From contig WNNJ02001708.1 of the NCBI GenBank assembly GCA_012934845.2, positions 62,001 through 126,000 of the forward strand: 64,000 nucleotides of DNA. The letters run 5' to 3'. The translations under genes and the position numbers were made by a program. The stretch comes from Pomphorhynchus laevis (Eukaryota; Acanthocephala; Palaeacanthocephala; Echinorhynchida; Pomphorhynchidae). The notes under the pieces are model-generated. The model saw only the letters and a program-made list of their open reading frames with translations, had not been told where the DNA came from and did no database searches. Shown here one piece after another: positions 1 through 10,509 of this stretch (position 1 is its first letter; the number at the start of each line of letters is the position of its first letter).

Positions 1-2
1 CC

Positions 3-1904
3 AAGCGAGCAATCTCTGTTGATACCGATAAAACCGGCAAGCTCGAGAACATACAAGTGGAATGCTCCGCTAGCGGCTGTCAAATCTGGACATCAGAAAC
101 ACATAATTGTGCTTTGGGCCAGGAAACTTGTGGCAGGCCACCGTTCTACTGCGGATTCTGTGCGGCGAAACAAATCGACTTGCTAATAAAACGATTAGAG
201 CAATTGGAAATGGCATCGCAGCATGATCGAATTTCTCAAATTTCTGACAAATCTACTGAGACAGTGAAGGAGCCGCAAATTGTATCGCAGCAAGATGGAT
301 TTTGCCAAGTTTATGATAAATCTACCGAGACAGTGACGGAGCCGCAAATTGTTACAACTAATGTATATTCACTCCCCGACACCCCACGTCCCGTCCTTCC
401 CGTCTCGTCTCTCAATACCTTGCATCCATCAATCAAAATCACCTCCACCAACCTCCACTATCCTTCCACTCATAACCTTTCCTCACATCGCTTGCCACCC
501 TCTTTATTATCATTATCCTCTATGTCTCCCGTCGTCAAACCAAATCCCTCCAAATCATCAACTGCCAGCTCTTCTATAGTGATCTCACCTACTCACGTCA
601 GTCGTCCTCCTTTACGGAAGCGCTTTGCTTCTCGCGATCGTTGCGTCATTGTCACTAATATCACGCCTTCTAACTCCTTATCTCCACAAGCACGTCTAGA
701 CTACGATGTTTCCGCCTTCAGATCCATCCTCTTGTCTATTGTCCCTGCGGATAAACCTTCATTTTTCAAGGACATTCCTCCTGTCGCATTTATCCGTCTA
801 AACAAATCTTCTCAATCTAATCCTTCCCAGCCCCCTCTCCTAAAAATTATTTTCAAGCATCGCTCTCACGCGTCTTCTGTCCTCTCTCAACGATTCAAAC
901 TCATGTCATCTTCAACCACTCGAATTTTCCCCGATCGCGCCCCTTCTGAAATCGCTCAAATCTCTTCAGCCTCGCATCGAAAAACACCGTCGCGAGGAAA
1001 ACGGCGAAACCTCACTCTCAATCCGAAACATAGACATAAATTTTCAAGTTGTCCACACCCGTCCGAAAATTCGATGGCGCTCCATCTCTCCTATATGTCT
1101 TCTCCACTAGACTCTTTCGCCACAACACACGGTTTCCGCCTCGGTCTCCTTAACACTAGATCTATTCTCAATAAATCCGATCTTATCCTCAACCTATTCA
1201 CCAAGCAATCCATCGATCTCTTCTGCCTCAATAAATCCTGGCACTCAGATTACGACGACCATTCCATTCACCGTCTGCTCTCTACCGGTTGCTCCCTAGT
1301 CGAATCCGCCCGCCCCCTCAGCTCATGCCCTTCTAAATTCTCTAATCATGGCGGCATCGTCGCATTCGCGCGTCACCCCGCGTCTCTTCGCAAAATCAAT
1401 CCCCCTTTCAGTCCTTGCTCTTTTGAATTGCTCACTTGTCGTTATTCTAACCCGATCACTCTAGATCTCGCCATTGTATACCGTCCTGGTTCATCAGCTC
1501 CTACTGCCTTATTTTTTACCGAATTCGCTGACCTCCTTTCTCACTGTTATTTGTACTCAATCCCTGCACTCGTTCTAGGCGACTTCAATATCCGCCTAGA
1601 CCGCCCCTCTTCTACGGATTCTATCCGGTTCATTAACATTCTATCCAACTACAATTACAAACTAATCTCCACTGCCCCCACACATATACTTGGTAAGGCA
1701 CTCGACATCACCGCTGTCCCCGATTATTTTGCTGCCTACACCTCACTATCCATCTCTGATCCTGGTCTATCCGATCACTTTCTTATCACCCTTGATCTCA
1801 CTCACAATCACACCCATCCTCACACACCTACAATCATACGTCGCCCTTGGAGAAATCTTGACCTCTCCCTTCTCCGCTCTGCCTTACTCAAATCATCTCT
1901 ATAA
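3..1904 (+). CDS. Retrotransposon ORF: Cys-rich module plus AP-type endonuclease, 5' partial
   Basis: The frame is open from the left edge with no start in view; the GTG at 57 is not credible as a eukaryotic start. A Cys-rich module lies near the N-terminus (GC..W..ETHNC followed by FYCGFCAA), resembling the PHD-like finger of non-LTR ORF1 proteins. A basic linker and a domain ending in a LLKIIFKHRSHA motif follow. The endonuclease starts near base 1,140 (LGLLNTRSILNKSD) and keeps the VLGDFNIRLD and LSDHF signatures of the exonuclease-endonuclease-phosphatase fold that nicks target DNA. Having ORF1-type and endonuclease segments in one frame suggests a fusion or a family with a single polyprotein. 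The ORF stops at 1,904, but homologous coding continues in another frame, so this copy is probably dead. Confidence 0.7.
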   Translation, partial: KRAISVDTDKTGKLENIQVECSASGCQIWTSETHNCALGQETCGRPPFYCGFCAAKQIDLLIKRLEQLEMASQHDRISQISDKSTETVKEPQIVSQQDGFCQVYDKSTETVTEPQIVTTNVYSLPDTPRPVLPVSSLNTLHPSIKITSTNLHYPSTHNLSSHRLPPSLLSLSSMSPVVKPNPSKSSTASSSIVISPTHVSRPPLRKRFASRDRCVIVTNITPSNSLSPQARLDYDVSAFRSILLSIVPADKPSFFKDIPPVAFIRLNKSSQSNPSQPPLLKIIFKHRSHASSVLSQRFKLMSSSTTRIFPDRAPSEIAQISSASHRKTPSRGKRRNLTLNPKHRHKFSSCPHPSENSMALHLSYMSSPLDSFATTHGFRLGLLNTRSILNKSDLILNLFTKQSIDLFCLNKSWHSDYDDHSIHRLLSTGCSLVESARPLSSCPSKFSNHGGIVAFARHPASLRKINPPFSPCSFELLTCRYSNPITLDLAIVYRPGSSAPTALFFTEFADLLSHCYLYSIPALVLGDFNIRLDRPSSTDSIRFINILSNYNYKLISTAPTHILGKALDITAVPDYFAAYTSLSISDPGLSDHFLITLDLTHNHTHPHTPTIIRRPWRNLDLSLLRSALLKSSL

Positions 1905-2330
1905 TTACCCACAATAACATATTCATCTCCTCACGATCTCGCCTTTCTTTTCGACTCTGAACTCACATCCACTCTCGATATTCTCTTGCCCTTCAAGTCT
2001 CACCCACACCGTCGCTTGCACCGTGCCCCATGGTTTGACATCCAATGCCTACTATCAAAGCGTCGACTCCGCCATGCTTTTCGAGTATATCACAGCTCTC
2101 TCAGACGTGATTTCCGCTCGATCATTCCGTCTTTCCGTGATTCCTAACTTGCTCTTCGCCGGTCTCATCTCAACCTACTACGTACCAAATGCAACTCTTT
2201 CTGGCAGCATAAAATCATCACTTCATTCAACTCTAAGACTCTCTGGCATACTTTTAACTCAATTCTTGCTCGGTCCTCTTCGCCGTGCAACATCAATGCC
2301 GAGGGGTCGAGCGATTGTTTCTTAAGGAGG
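1905..2330 (+). pseudogene. Frameshifted endonuclease-RT linker of copy A
   Basis: Coding similarity continues after the stop in other frames: APWFDIQCLLSKRRL around 2,025-2,070, then HSSLRRDFRSIIPSFRDSYL and KCNSFWQHKIITSFNS. These are typical of the basic linker between endonuclease and RT in L2/CR1-type elements. The same stretch recurs with few changes at 11,000-11,380. No RT follows on this strand, and the sequence switches into the inverted arm. Confidence 0.65.
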
Positions 2331-2630
2331 GGACGAACGATTGCGGATTTCCAGTGTGAAGGGAAGATACGACTGCGGATGGACGAGTTAAAGTATGCCA
2401 GAGAGTATGCCAAAGAAAAACGAGTTAAAGTATGCCAGAAGAGCGAGCAAGGATTGAGTTAAAAGTATGCCAGAGAGTCTTAGAGTTGAATGAAGTGATG
2501 ATTTTATGCTGCCAGAAAGAGTTGCATTTGGTACGTAGTAGGTTGAGATGAGACCGGCGAAGAGCAAGTTAGGAATCACGGAAAGACGGAATGATCGAGC
2601 GGAAATCACGTCTGAGAGAGCTGTGATATA
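2086..2630. repeat. 186-bp inverted duplication (foldback) of the retrotransposon linker
   Basis: Bases 2,086-2,271 recur as a near-perfect reverse complement at 2,445-2,630. Both arms are 186 bp and I found only scattered mismatches. The 173-bp spacer holds a minus-strand piece of the same family (IFPSHWKSAIVRPLL, the N-terminal RT region) and short repeats of a tatgccaga motif. In the intact order this RT piece lies 3' of the linker, so the structure looks like a head-to-head rearrangement of two truncated copies. The arms could form a long hairpin. Confidence 0.85.
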
Positions 2631-4629
2631 CTAACTGTTGATGATGAGTACGAAACGGCGTGGTTGTTAAAGATGGTGACGTCAAAAAACGTCCGCTCGA
2701 ATCGACTCTCATATAATCCGCTGCAAACAACGTCGAGACGTGCTCCCTCCTCACGACATGTTGTGGATTTCTCAAACCTTACGTCATCATTGACTCGCTC
2801 CAAAACAGGCTCGAGCCCTACTCCATTACAAACCGTGGTCAACTCTCGGGCAAATATATTTCTGACCTCGTTATGGCGTATGATCTGAAAACCACCGCGC
2901 TTACATTGCAAAAGATGCGATAGGTTCGCACCATCATCGCATGCACAGCGGGAAGGAAGGCCGTCTGGATCCCATCCATATCTAGTTGCTAAACCGTCCC
3001 GGAATTCGTTTGGCGTAAGACCAAACTTGTGGTGTTCGATAGGACGTGCGCTTAACCAAGAGGACGCTCCATTTATACAAGCAAAATTTATTGCATTTTG
3101 GGTTTCTTCACTTAATTTATTCTTAGCCAGTGAGATGCGTTCTTCGAATGCGTTAAGCCTAGTGTCTGCAATGATTTTGCTGATTTGTTGTTGATGCTCC
3201 TGTAAATCTTCTCCAACCATATCTGAGTTGTAGGACGCACATAATTTTCGAGAAGCATCGAGCTGTAATTTAGCTACAAAAGTACAATCCATGATGCCAA
3301 TACCTCCTAGTTTGTTTGGGGAAGTAAGAATAATTCGCATATCCTCGGTGATTCTTCTGCTTTGTTAGAACAGACAGAAATTCGACCGTCACGGCATCTT
3401 TTAGCGGTTGTAATTGCTCTTCACTACAACTGGTCGTTCTGAGCAGTTGTGACCATTTCCACTGCATGGATTGCGTGAGACCAACGTAAGCACAGTGTGG
3501 GTCAATATTCCCGACTTCGCAGATGCGTCCGACCAAGTTCGTATTACACGCGACGTGACTCGAAACAGTTCTGGCCATAAAATCGTCAGTGCCAATCGCT
3601 GACCCAAGAATGTTTATACCGTCATATTTGATTTGCACATCAGGTAAGCAAACATTCAGTTCATTTGCAGAGTTATGTAATAGCAATGAGGTTTTTGTAG
3701 GATTCGCATGGTACCCAAAATCAGGACCATGTTGCAACACAAATTTCCACACCATTTCAAGATCCTGCGGAGTGCCGACGAAGTTAGCATCGTCAGCGTA
3801 CCAACGCTGAGTCACTCCAGGAAATCGCTCACCTATCATTCGAATAGGGGCAACGATGTCATTGCGAAGGCAGCCATGGCAAAAGGATCACTTTGGGTGA
3901 CCCCTTCTCTAGAATATAATGAATCACCGCCCAACACAAGCAACGCCTCCTGGGAATACATGTTGTCAAACGCACAAGCGAAAGAAGGACACGTTAGACA
4001 TATGTTGTGTGGTGCGACACGTCGATTAAGGCGATTAAATGCGTTGGTTGCATCTATACACAGAATACCGAACTCTGGGTTGCTAATGAAGCTTTCACGC
4101 AATGAGTGAATCGTGTATTCAATTCTACTTCGTTGAGATGCACAAAGTTGTAAGGAACCAGCCGCGTCCCGTATATCTGACTTGATATGAAACAGTATCG
4201 CTTTGCAGATATCTGCTGTAATGCACACCGTCCAAAAACGACTGCCATTTTAATATCCTTTGATGTAGACTGGATTTCATCACAAGCTGCATTTTTGTAA
4301 AATTCCGACAGAATGTCAATGAATGAATTGCTGGCATTGCATTGAGGAAGATCTATTAGCTTCGGGATCCATTGTATAACAACTCTATACATGTCATCGA
4401 TTGTATAATTTCGGTGCTTATAAGCGTCATTGAGTGATATTGAAGGGCTTGAGCCGGATTCCTCGTCTATATTTAAAGTCTTAGAGAGTAGTTCTTTGTT
4501 TTTACAGTTCGGCGCACGGCAATTAATACATCTATTATTCGAATTCGCACACCTACATCCTTTACAAATCGCCGCCGGTTCATTGCATGTGCAACAAAGA
4601 CTCTCGTGTAAGGGACGGCCACGAACCAT
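2606..4629 (-). pseudogene. Degraded RT element of the DATNAFN type with Cys-rich N-terminus
   Basis: Four overlapping minus-strand ORFs (4629-4054, 4228-3836, 3839-3270, 3340-2606) join into one polyprotein interrupted by frameshifts. N-terminal part: a CXC-like cysteine cluster (CCTCNEPA..CKGCRC..CINC). RT: ILCIDATNAFNRLNR (first catalytic Asp), EGVTQSDPFAMAAFA, then RWYADDANF (the YADD box) and FGYHANPTKTSLL. C-terminal part: a CACDDGANLSHLLQCKRGG finger followed by a region with ARLDVVC and FFDVTIF that resembles a PD-(D/E)XK restriction-like endonuclease. I recall relatives as predicted proteins in cnidarians and other invertebrates but cannot place the clade. The frameshifts mean no product is expected. 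A second relic of the same RT lies near 62 kb. Confidence 0.75.
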
Positions 4630-4665
4630 CGTGCAAATGTAACCGAATATTTACGTCGCTGAGCG

Positions 4666-5261
4666 AAGTTCGTCGGTCTGAAAGTTCGTCGGTCTGAAAG
4701 TTCGTCGGTCTGAAAGTTCGTCGGTCTGAAAGTTCGTCGGTCTGAAAGTTCGTCGGTCTGAAAGTTCGTCGGTCTGAAAGTTCGTCGGTCTGAAAGTTCG
4801 TCGGTCTGAAAGTTCGTCGGTCTGAAAGTTCGTCGGTCTGAAAGTTCGTCGGTCTGAAAGTTCGTCGGTCTGAAAGTTCGTCGGTCTGAAAGTTCGTCGG
4901 TCTGAAAGTTCGTCGGTCTGAAAGTTCGTCGGTCTGAAAGTTCGTCGGTCTGAAAGTTCGTCGGTCTGAAAGTTCGTCGGTCTGAAAGTTCGTCGGTCTG
5001 AAAGTTCGTCGGTCTGAAAGTTCGTCGGTCTGAAAGTTCGTCGGTCTGAAAGTTCGTCGGTCTGAAAGTTCGTCGGTCTGAAAGTTCGTCGGTCTGAAAG
5101 TTCGTCGGTCTGAAAGTTCGTCGGTCTGAAAGTTCGTCGGTCTGAAAGTTCGTCGGTCTGAAAGTTCGTCGGTCTGAAAGTTCGTCGGTCTGAAAGTTCG
5201 TCGGTCTGAAAGTTCGTCGGTCTGAAAGTTCGTTGGTCTGAAAGTTCGTCGGTCTGAAAGT
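4666..5261. repeat. 16-bp minisatellite, about 37 copies
   Basis: The unit aagttcgtcggtctga is repeated head to tail almost without variation; one C-to-T change occurs near 5,234. Because 16 is not a multiple of 3, the minus strand stays open in all three frames and gives the same 16-residue period (FRPTNFQTDELSDRRT). The plus strand is closed by TGA. The array sits exactly between the RT of the minus-strand element and the N-terminus of the DATNAFN element, fused in frame to the RT ORF. Confidence 0.97.
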
Positions 5262-6114
5262 ATGTTCTATGAAGTACCCTCTCTGCACTAATATGTTCTT
5301 TTGAATTTTGAGGATACACACACGGCGCAGCATATAGAAGACGGCTCAACACATGAGCAAAGATTAGCGGACGTAGGGCAAATTGATTGAGTGTAATGAA
5401 AGTGCTTCGAAGTAGACCGATTATCCCCAACGCATTTGAACAAGCATGTTCAGTATGTGTGACGGTACTCAAATCACTGTTTATCCACACTCCCAAGTCC
5501 TTATATTTGTTCACTCGTTCTATATCACTGTTTTGAAAGCTATAATTAGCTGATGATTGAGCATTTCTGCCGCAAACACGTAAATATTTGCATTTTGATA
5601 TATTGACGATCAACCTATTTAGCAGAGCCCAATTTTCGACTTCATCGATATCCCGTTGCAGTATAACTATATCACTGGGTGAACGAAATGCCCTCCAGAT
5701 TTTCAAATCGTCTGCATATAAAAGCATCCGAGAATCAATAAATTCCGGGATATCGTTGATGTAGACACTAAATAACAATGGACCCACTACTGAACCTTGA
5801 GGCACCCCTATATTACATGGCCGCGAAGAAGAGTAAAAATTATCTAAATGCACACAATAACTACGATTGCTTATAAACGATTCAATCCATCTAACAAGCA
5901 AAAATCGAATGCAACTTTTCTCTTGTTTATTTAGGAAGAATCTATGGTCTACTCTGTCAAATGCCTTAGAGAAATCGAAGAATATGATGTCGGTAGCAAT
6001 GAATACGGCTTTATTAGCTGACCAATCAAGATGGGCTGCGAGTAGATTAGTGACTGTCGAATAACCCTTACGGAAACCATGTTGCTCAGAAGCTATTATA
6101 CTATTGGCCTGCAT
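5262..6114 (-). pseudogene. Reverse transcriptase domain, 5'-truncated and fused to minisatellite
   Basis: The uninterrupted reading frame shows RT blocks in order: SEQHGFRKGYSTVTNL, DIIFFDFSKAFDRVDH (first Asp), GVPQGSVVGPLLFSVYINDI, LLYADDLKI (catalytic Asp pair), then NISKCKYLRV and YKDLGVWI. The core catalytic residues are intact. The N-terminal RT blocks were lost at the insertion near 6,109, and the C-terminus runs on from SAERVLHR into the 16-residue satellite peptide. It is a relic of the retrotransposon polymerase that copies element RNA at the nicked target. Confidence 0.8.
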
Positions 6115-6472
6115 GAAAGTTTACAACGACTTACTCATTTCTCGAGACAAGGCTCTATATAGTGTTCTCATATCCCTCGACCTCTCCTCCTCCTTCCACA
6201 TTGTCGACCACTCCGTCCTCCTATCTCGCCTTCGTTATGATTACGGCTTTTATTCCTCCTCCGTAGCATGGTTTGCCTCATATCTATTCGACCGTTCCTT
6301 TCGCGCCTGTTCTATCCTATTTTTTGCAAGGTCCCACAAGGTTCAGTCCTAGGTCCTCTGCTTTTCTCTCTTCTGCTTGGCGATCTCTCTCCGTTTATCA
6401 AACCATACTCTTTTAGCGTCATGCAATACGTCTATGACATCCTCATCTATGCTTATGCACCCGCACATCGCA
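6109..6472 (+). mobile_element. Fragment of L2/CR1-like RT inserted in the minus-strand element
   Basis: This plus-strand piece matches 11,879-12,355 of copy B, without the (AT)n run. It contains KVYNDLLISRDKALYSVL, ISLDLSSSFHIVDHS, a [12 protein letters not shown] block and a degenerate YVYDIL where copy B has YADDIL. Junctions were placed where similarity to copy B stops on each side. It replaced or displaced the first RT blocks of the host element. It is truncated at both ends, so a rearrangement is as likely as a clean retroinsertion. Confidence 0.75.
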
Positions 6473-8005
6473 TACAGCACCTTTTGAGTTTGTCTCTTTC
6501 AGACGATGCAGTTCAGCCAAAACTTTCTCAGGAGTTATCAAATTAGCTATGTCTAAACTAGGATATGAAACACTAGCACCTCTTATCGTCTCACTGTTCT
6601 GTATAGGTTCAGAATACTCGTTTGTAGTCTCTCCGTCCAAGTAAAAATGCCTTGAGAACATCTCAGCAAGGTCATCTTCAATAACGCCATCAAAATATTG
6701 GCCAATTGGTTTATTAGCGTTTTTACTACTATTCACACATAGAAAGAGAGCTTCGGGATCATGCCTACAATTATGAGCTATACCATTTTCAAATAAATAG
6801 CGGTAATGCCGTTTTAAAGAATTGAAGAAATTTCTCCCCTGCTTATAAACACCATATTCACAAAACCCACCCTTAAATCATTTGAAATTGGAGTCACGAG
6901 CCTTCATCGCAGTAGCCAGCTCTGTATCAAACCAACAAACACTTGTCCGACTAGTCTTAGACTTCAAAGGTGAGAATTTTACCATCAGAGAATAAAGCGC
7001 CACCCGAAAATGATCCCAGGCCTCGTCAACTCCGACAACAGCCGGATCAGGCCAACTTACTCTATGCAATTTTGACGTAATAACATCATAGTTCGCCCGA
7101 AAGACATTAATCTGACGTTTGTACCGATCATGGTGAAACACCCTCATTTGTATATTTAGCAAAACTTTAACTACACAGTGATCAGACAAACCAACAGGAG
7201 AATCATATTGGATACTACTGATTAATTGGCTGTTTGTCGATAGGCAAAGATCAAGAAGGGAAGAACTACAACTCAAAAAGCGAGTATGTACATCAACAAA
7301 TTGAGCAAGACCACAATAAGTAAAACACTCCATGAGGTCACAAGATTCGCTATTACAAGTAGGAAGAACCGTATTCGAAGTCCATTCAACATCTGACATA
7401 TTCAGATCCCCAATTATCACAGTATCACAATCTCCTCGCGTATACAACTCTATCTCTTCAATGAGTTTCTTAGATATTGCCTTAGGAGCACGATACACAA
7501 GACCCAGTATGATGGGTGAGCTGTTATCGAACTTCACCTGATACCACAAACTCTCAACTCTATCAATAGACGACTTACTCAAAGCACGCACCTTAACTTC
7601 ATCTCTCATAAAGAGAGCTACACCACCCCTACCCCCTATCCGATCACTACGGAACAAAGAATAGCCTGGGATGGATACCTCAGCATCGGATACATCCCAA
7701 TTAAGCCAAGATTCTGTAATACCAACTATAATTGGATTAACAAACTCGATCCTAAACTTTAGCTCATCGACTTTCTGTAACAAGCTCCGAACATTACAAT
7801 AAAATATACTATGACTTTTATTCACACCAGTGCGAGTAGTAATATCATCTTTAGCAATCTGACACACTTCAGATCCCAAATCAGCTAGGCACTTATATGC
7901 CATTAGACCTTGCCAAAACCCTCCACATTCACAAGAGGCGATACATCTAGTGGGGACCAACTTATTCAAATGCGTCGCCTCACTACTTGAAAATTTTGCA
8001 CACAT
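6473..8005 (-). pseudogene. AP-type endonuclease and linker of the minus-strand element
   Basis: The largest ORF (8,005-6,878, 375 codons) is an exonuclease-endonuclease-phosphatase fold: IFYCNVRSLLQKVDELKF, GITESWLNWD, GRGGVALFMRD, LVYRAP, VIIGDLNMSDVEW and VGLSDHCVV. Residues normally contributing to metal binding and cleavage (N, E, Y, D/N, SDH) are all visible. A second frame (6,736-6,473) carries the linker to the RT, with EDDLAEMFSRHFY and ITPEKVLAELHRLKETN. Stops between 6,878 and 6,736 separate them. The product would nick target DNA for target-primed reverse transcription. Confidence 0.78.
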
Positions 8006-8109
8006 AGATTGCTCTCACCAAGCGCAACACGAGATGCGAGTTCTTTCTTAGCTTGAGACAATTTCTCCCTCTGAAGAGCGTCAAGATCTTTCAATAGACC
8101 AACATGAGA

Positions 8110-8881
8110 TCATTTTAAACGATGTGAATTCCAAAGAATTAACTCAGCATGCGACCGCCTTCTAAATACGGCTTTGAGTAAACGCGGCCTATTACTAAGT
8201 GTACCACGCTTACCCAGTCGAAATAATGCAACGAGTTTAACATGTTTGACAATATCCACATTGCAAGAACCAAGTACCTGCGTCAATATAAATCTCACAC
8301 TCCGGATGTCTTCGTTAAGACGTACTTGCGCGTTCTCAAATAAATATTCTCTTACATTGGCTAGGATAACAGATATACATCGATCAGCGGTGTGTTTCCT
8401 ATCAGTACCAATTTGCAATTCGAGACCGTAACGTGACACTGCGGATAGTGTATGTTGACTTATTGTTGACGTTTATTCCTTCTTTTTGATAGTCCTATTA
8501 TCAGACATATGATACAGTCTCACCCTCTACAGTTAAATATATATTCATTGGACTATTTGCAAGACTTGAGGAGGGATATATGGAGTTAAGACTTGAGGAG
8601 GGATATATAGAGTTAGAATAGCTTCCATCACTATGACTGGAATTTTCAACATTCTTAGTAGATTTGGAAATAAGAACTTCCTTACTTTGACCGGCACTTA
8701 TGCTTTTTGGAATTGGTGGAGCTGATATGGGTCCAAGAGAATTACAACTCGACTGACCGACAACCAAGGGGGTAGATTCCGTCTTCAAATCATTTATCAA
8801 AGATGCGCAGCAGGAGTAGAAATATGCATTAGACAGAGCTGTTTTATTTTCCTCGAGAACAAACACTTGTCCACAGGACAA
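8110..8881 (-). pseudogene. ORF1 remnants of the minus-strand element
   Basis: Two ORFs (8,881-8,501 and 8,439-8,110) occupy the ORF1 position upstream of the endonuclease. The second includes LVALFRLGKRG and RPRLLKAVFRRRSHAEL, similar in layout to the ORF1-like C-terminal domain in copy A (LLKIIFKHRSHA). The first is Ser/Asn-rich and contains a short tandem duplication of a gaggagggatatat motif at about 8,570-8,615. It retains a YFYSCCASLINDL stretch that parallels FYCGFCAAKQIDL of copy A. Likely an RNA-binding retrotransposon protein, now broken. Confidence 0.5.
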
Positions 8882-8940
8882 TCTTCACTTGAATACCGAG
8901 CATGATAATCCACAATATTCGACTCTAGTGATTCAATTAT

Positions 8941-9402
8941 GTGTCGATAATTGAAAAATTTGAGAAAAAAGTTTTTATCTCAAAAACAATAATTTTTATC
9001 GTAAGATTTTTTACTAACTTTTATTTGATATACTTTTTATATGAAATGAAAAATTGTCTATTGATTAGGTATTTAACGTTTTCAGGTCGTAATATGCAAT
9101 ACACATTTTTATTTTTAATTCTTATTTTTTTCAAAATAGTCGAATATCTCGAAATATGATTATCCTCGGACAAAAGCCGAATAAGCACGTACGTATCTTA
9201 CTAATATATTCCATTATACAAAATATGAGAACCGGAAAAATGTAGTATTTAACTAAATATTTTCCAAACGGTTTTACTAAATTCTAAACCATTCCTTGAA
9301 TTTATGAAACTTATACAGACGATGTTTTAGAGATCCTTGCACCTTCTGTAGCTACGTTTCGAGAAAACAAAATACACAATTATAACTGTTCAATAAGAAA
9401 TA
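8941..9402. other. AT-rich spacer between retroelements
   Basis: I see no conserved coding or structured element here. A 72-codon ORF at 8,941 starts with GTG and is a low-complexity Phe/Ile/Lys string, so I do not call it a gene. Confidence 0.5.
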
Positions 9403-10500
9403 ATGGCCGTGAGTTTATATTACAAAGTTGTCTGTTATCAAGTTGCGAATGAATTTGCGGATCATTTCTGCTTCTCTACAGTTTCAGTGTATGAAGTAAG
9501 GGAATCAATTTCATATAATTTTTCGAATGAGTTCGTTTTTAGCACAGAAGACTTGTTGGAATGCCAAGACGTTTTTAGAGAACTTTACCGATTAAAGAGA
9601 AAAGCAAGTGCTGGTCAAGATGATTTAATGCGAGTACTTCATGATCTTACAGATGTTCTCTGTGTACCTTTATACGACATTTCTTCTGCTACTGTCGATT
9701 TCGAAAAATTTCCCATTGATTGGATCAACTCGGTTGTTTGTCTAGTTTTTAAAAAGTGTGATAAATCTTTAGTTACCAACTTTAGGACAATAAGTCTTAC
9801 TTGTGTATGCTAAGGAGTGCTATAATAACTGTTGTATAAAAGAATCATCTTAAATCTTGAAACAAATAGGATTCTTAATCAGTCTCAACACGGCTTTCGT
9901 CGTGGTTGCTCTATGACAACTAATTTTGTTTTCGCGAGGGAGTCATAGATTGATTGTTTTGATAAGAACGTTCCTGTCAACGTAGTGTTTTCGATTTTTA
10001 GAAAGCGTTCGATTCTGTTAATCACCAGTAATTAATGTTAAACTTAAAATGATAAACCTTGATTATCGCATTGTTCGTTGGATAGAAAAGTTTTTAAAGA
10101 GTGGCCTTTTCAGTTAGGATTAGTTATTCTTTTTCTAGAAAGCATCTTCAACTAATTAGTGTCCCACAAGGTACTGTTCTGACGGTAAGGTCGTTGCTCT
10201 TCGCTGATAATTAAAACATTTGGAAGCATACACATCTATCGATGCACAGGCGCTTCAATATGATATCAACACTATTGCAAGATGGTCCATCCACAATGTC
10301 TTAAAGATTAACCCACTAATATGTGAATAGATAACTATATATCTCAGAAGATAATCGGACCGCATATGTTATTATAAAAATTCATTAATAGAGATTGTCT
10401 CAGCCCATAAAGATCTTATAGTATGGGCAAATGCCGATTTATCAACTAGCAAACATACTGAGTAAATGTGTTCTAAAGTGTGTCGAATGGTGTGAGTACT
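9403..10500 (+). pseudogene. Decayed non-LTR reverse transcriptase
   Basis: An ORF at 9,403-9,813 carries linker and early RT blocks: ELYRLKRKASAGQDDLM, FPIDWINSVVCLVFKKCDK and TNFRTISLTC. Similarity continues in shifting frames: ILNQSQHGFRRGCSMTTNF near 9,870-9,925, then traces of the QG and DD blocks (VPQGTVL near 10,160), decaying by about 10,480. Many stops and frameshifts make it nonfunctional. It resembles the minus-strand element at 4.6-8.9 kb more than copies A and B. Confidence 0.7.
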
Positions 10501-10509
10501 CGCCGATCA

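Larger units (their letters stand above)
1..2330 (+). mobile_element. L2/CR1-like non-LTR retrotransposon, copy A (partial)
   Basis: This plus-strand element begins before the window and breaks off in the linker between endonuclease and reverse transcriptase. Order: a Cys-rich ORF1-type module, a low-complexity Ser/Pro/Thr segment, an ORF1-like C-terminal domain, an apurinic-type endonuclease, then a frameshifted linker. The segment is visibly richer in C and G than the surrounding genome. A second copy of the family lies at 10,619-13,254 and closely matches it through the endonuclease end and linker. Past 2,271 the sequence turns back on itself in a foldback. The clade call (L2/CR1-like) rests on the style of the endonuclease and RT motifs and was not tested by phylogeny. 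Confidence 0.8.
4651..8940 (-). mobile_element. Jockey/CR1-like non-LTR element, minus strand, interrupted
   Basis: Reading right to left, this copy contains ORF1 remnants (8,881-8,110), an endonuclease (8,005-6,878), a linker (6,736-6,473), an inserted foreign fragment (6,472-6,109), an RT (6,114-5,262) and the minisatellite that replaces its 3' end. It differs from the L2/CR1-like copies A and B and from the 13.9-kb element, so it is a separate family. Stops between ORFs and loss of the first RT blocks at the insertion show it is inactive. Confidence 0.75.

Noticed and set aside
4473-5333. 286-codon minus-strand ORF across the minisatellite
   Set aside because: It is a translation of the 16-bp repeat in a second frame, with unrelated ends.
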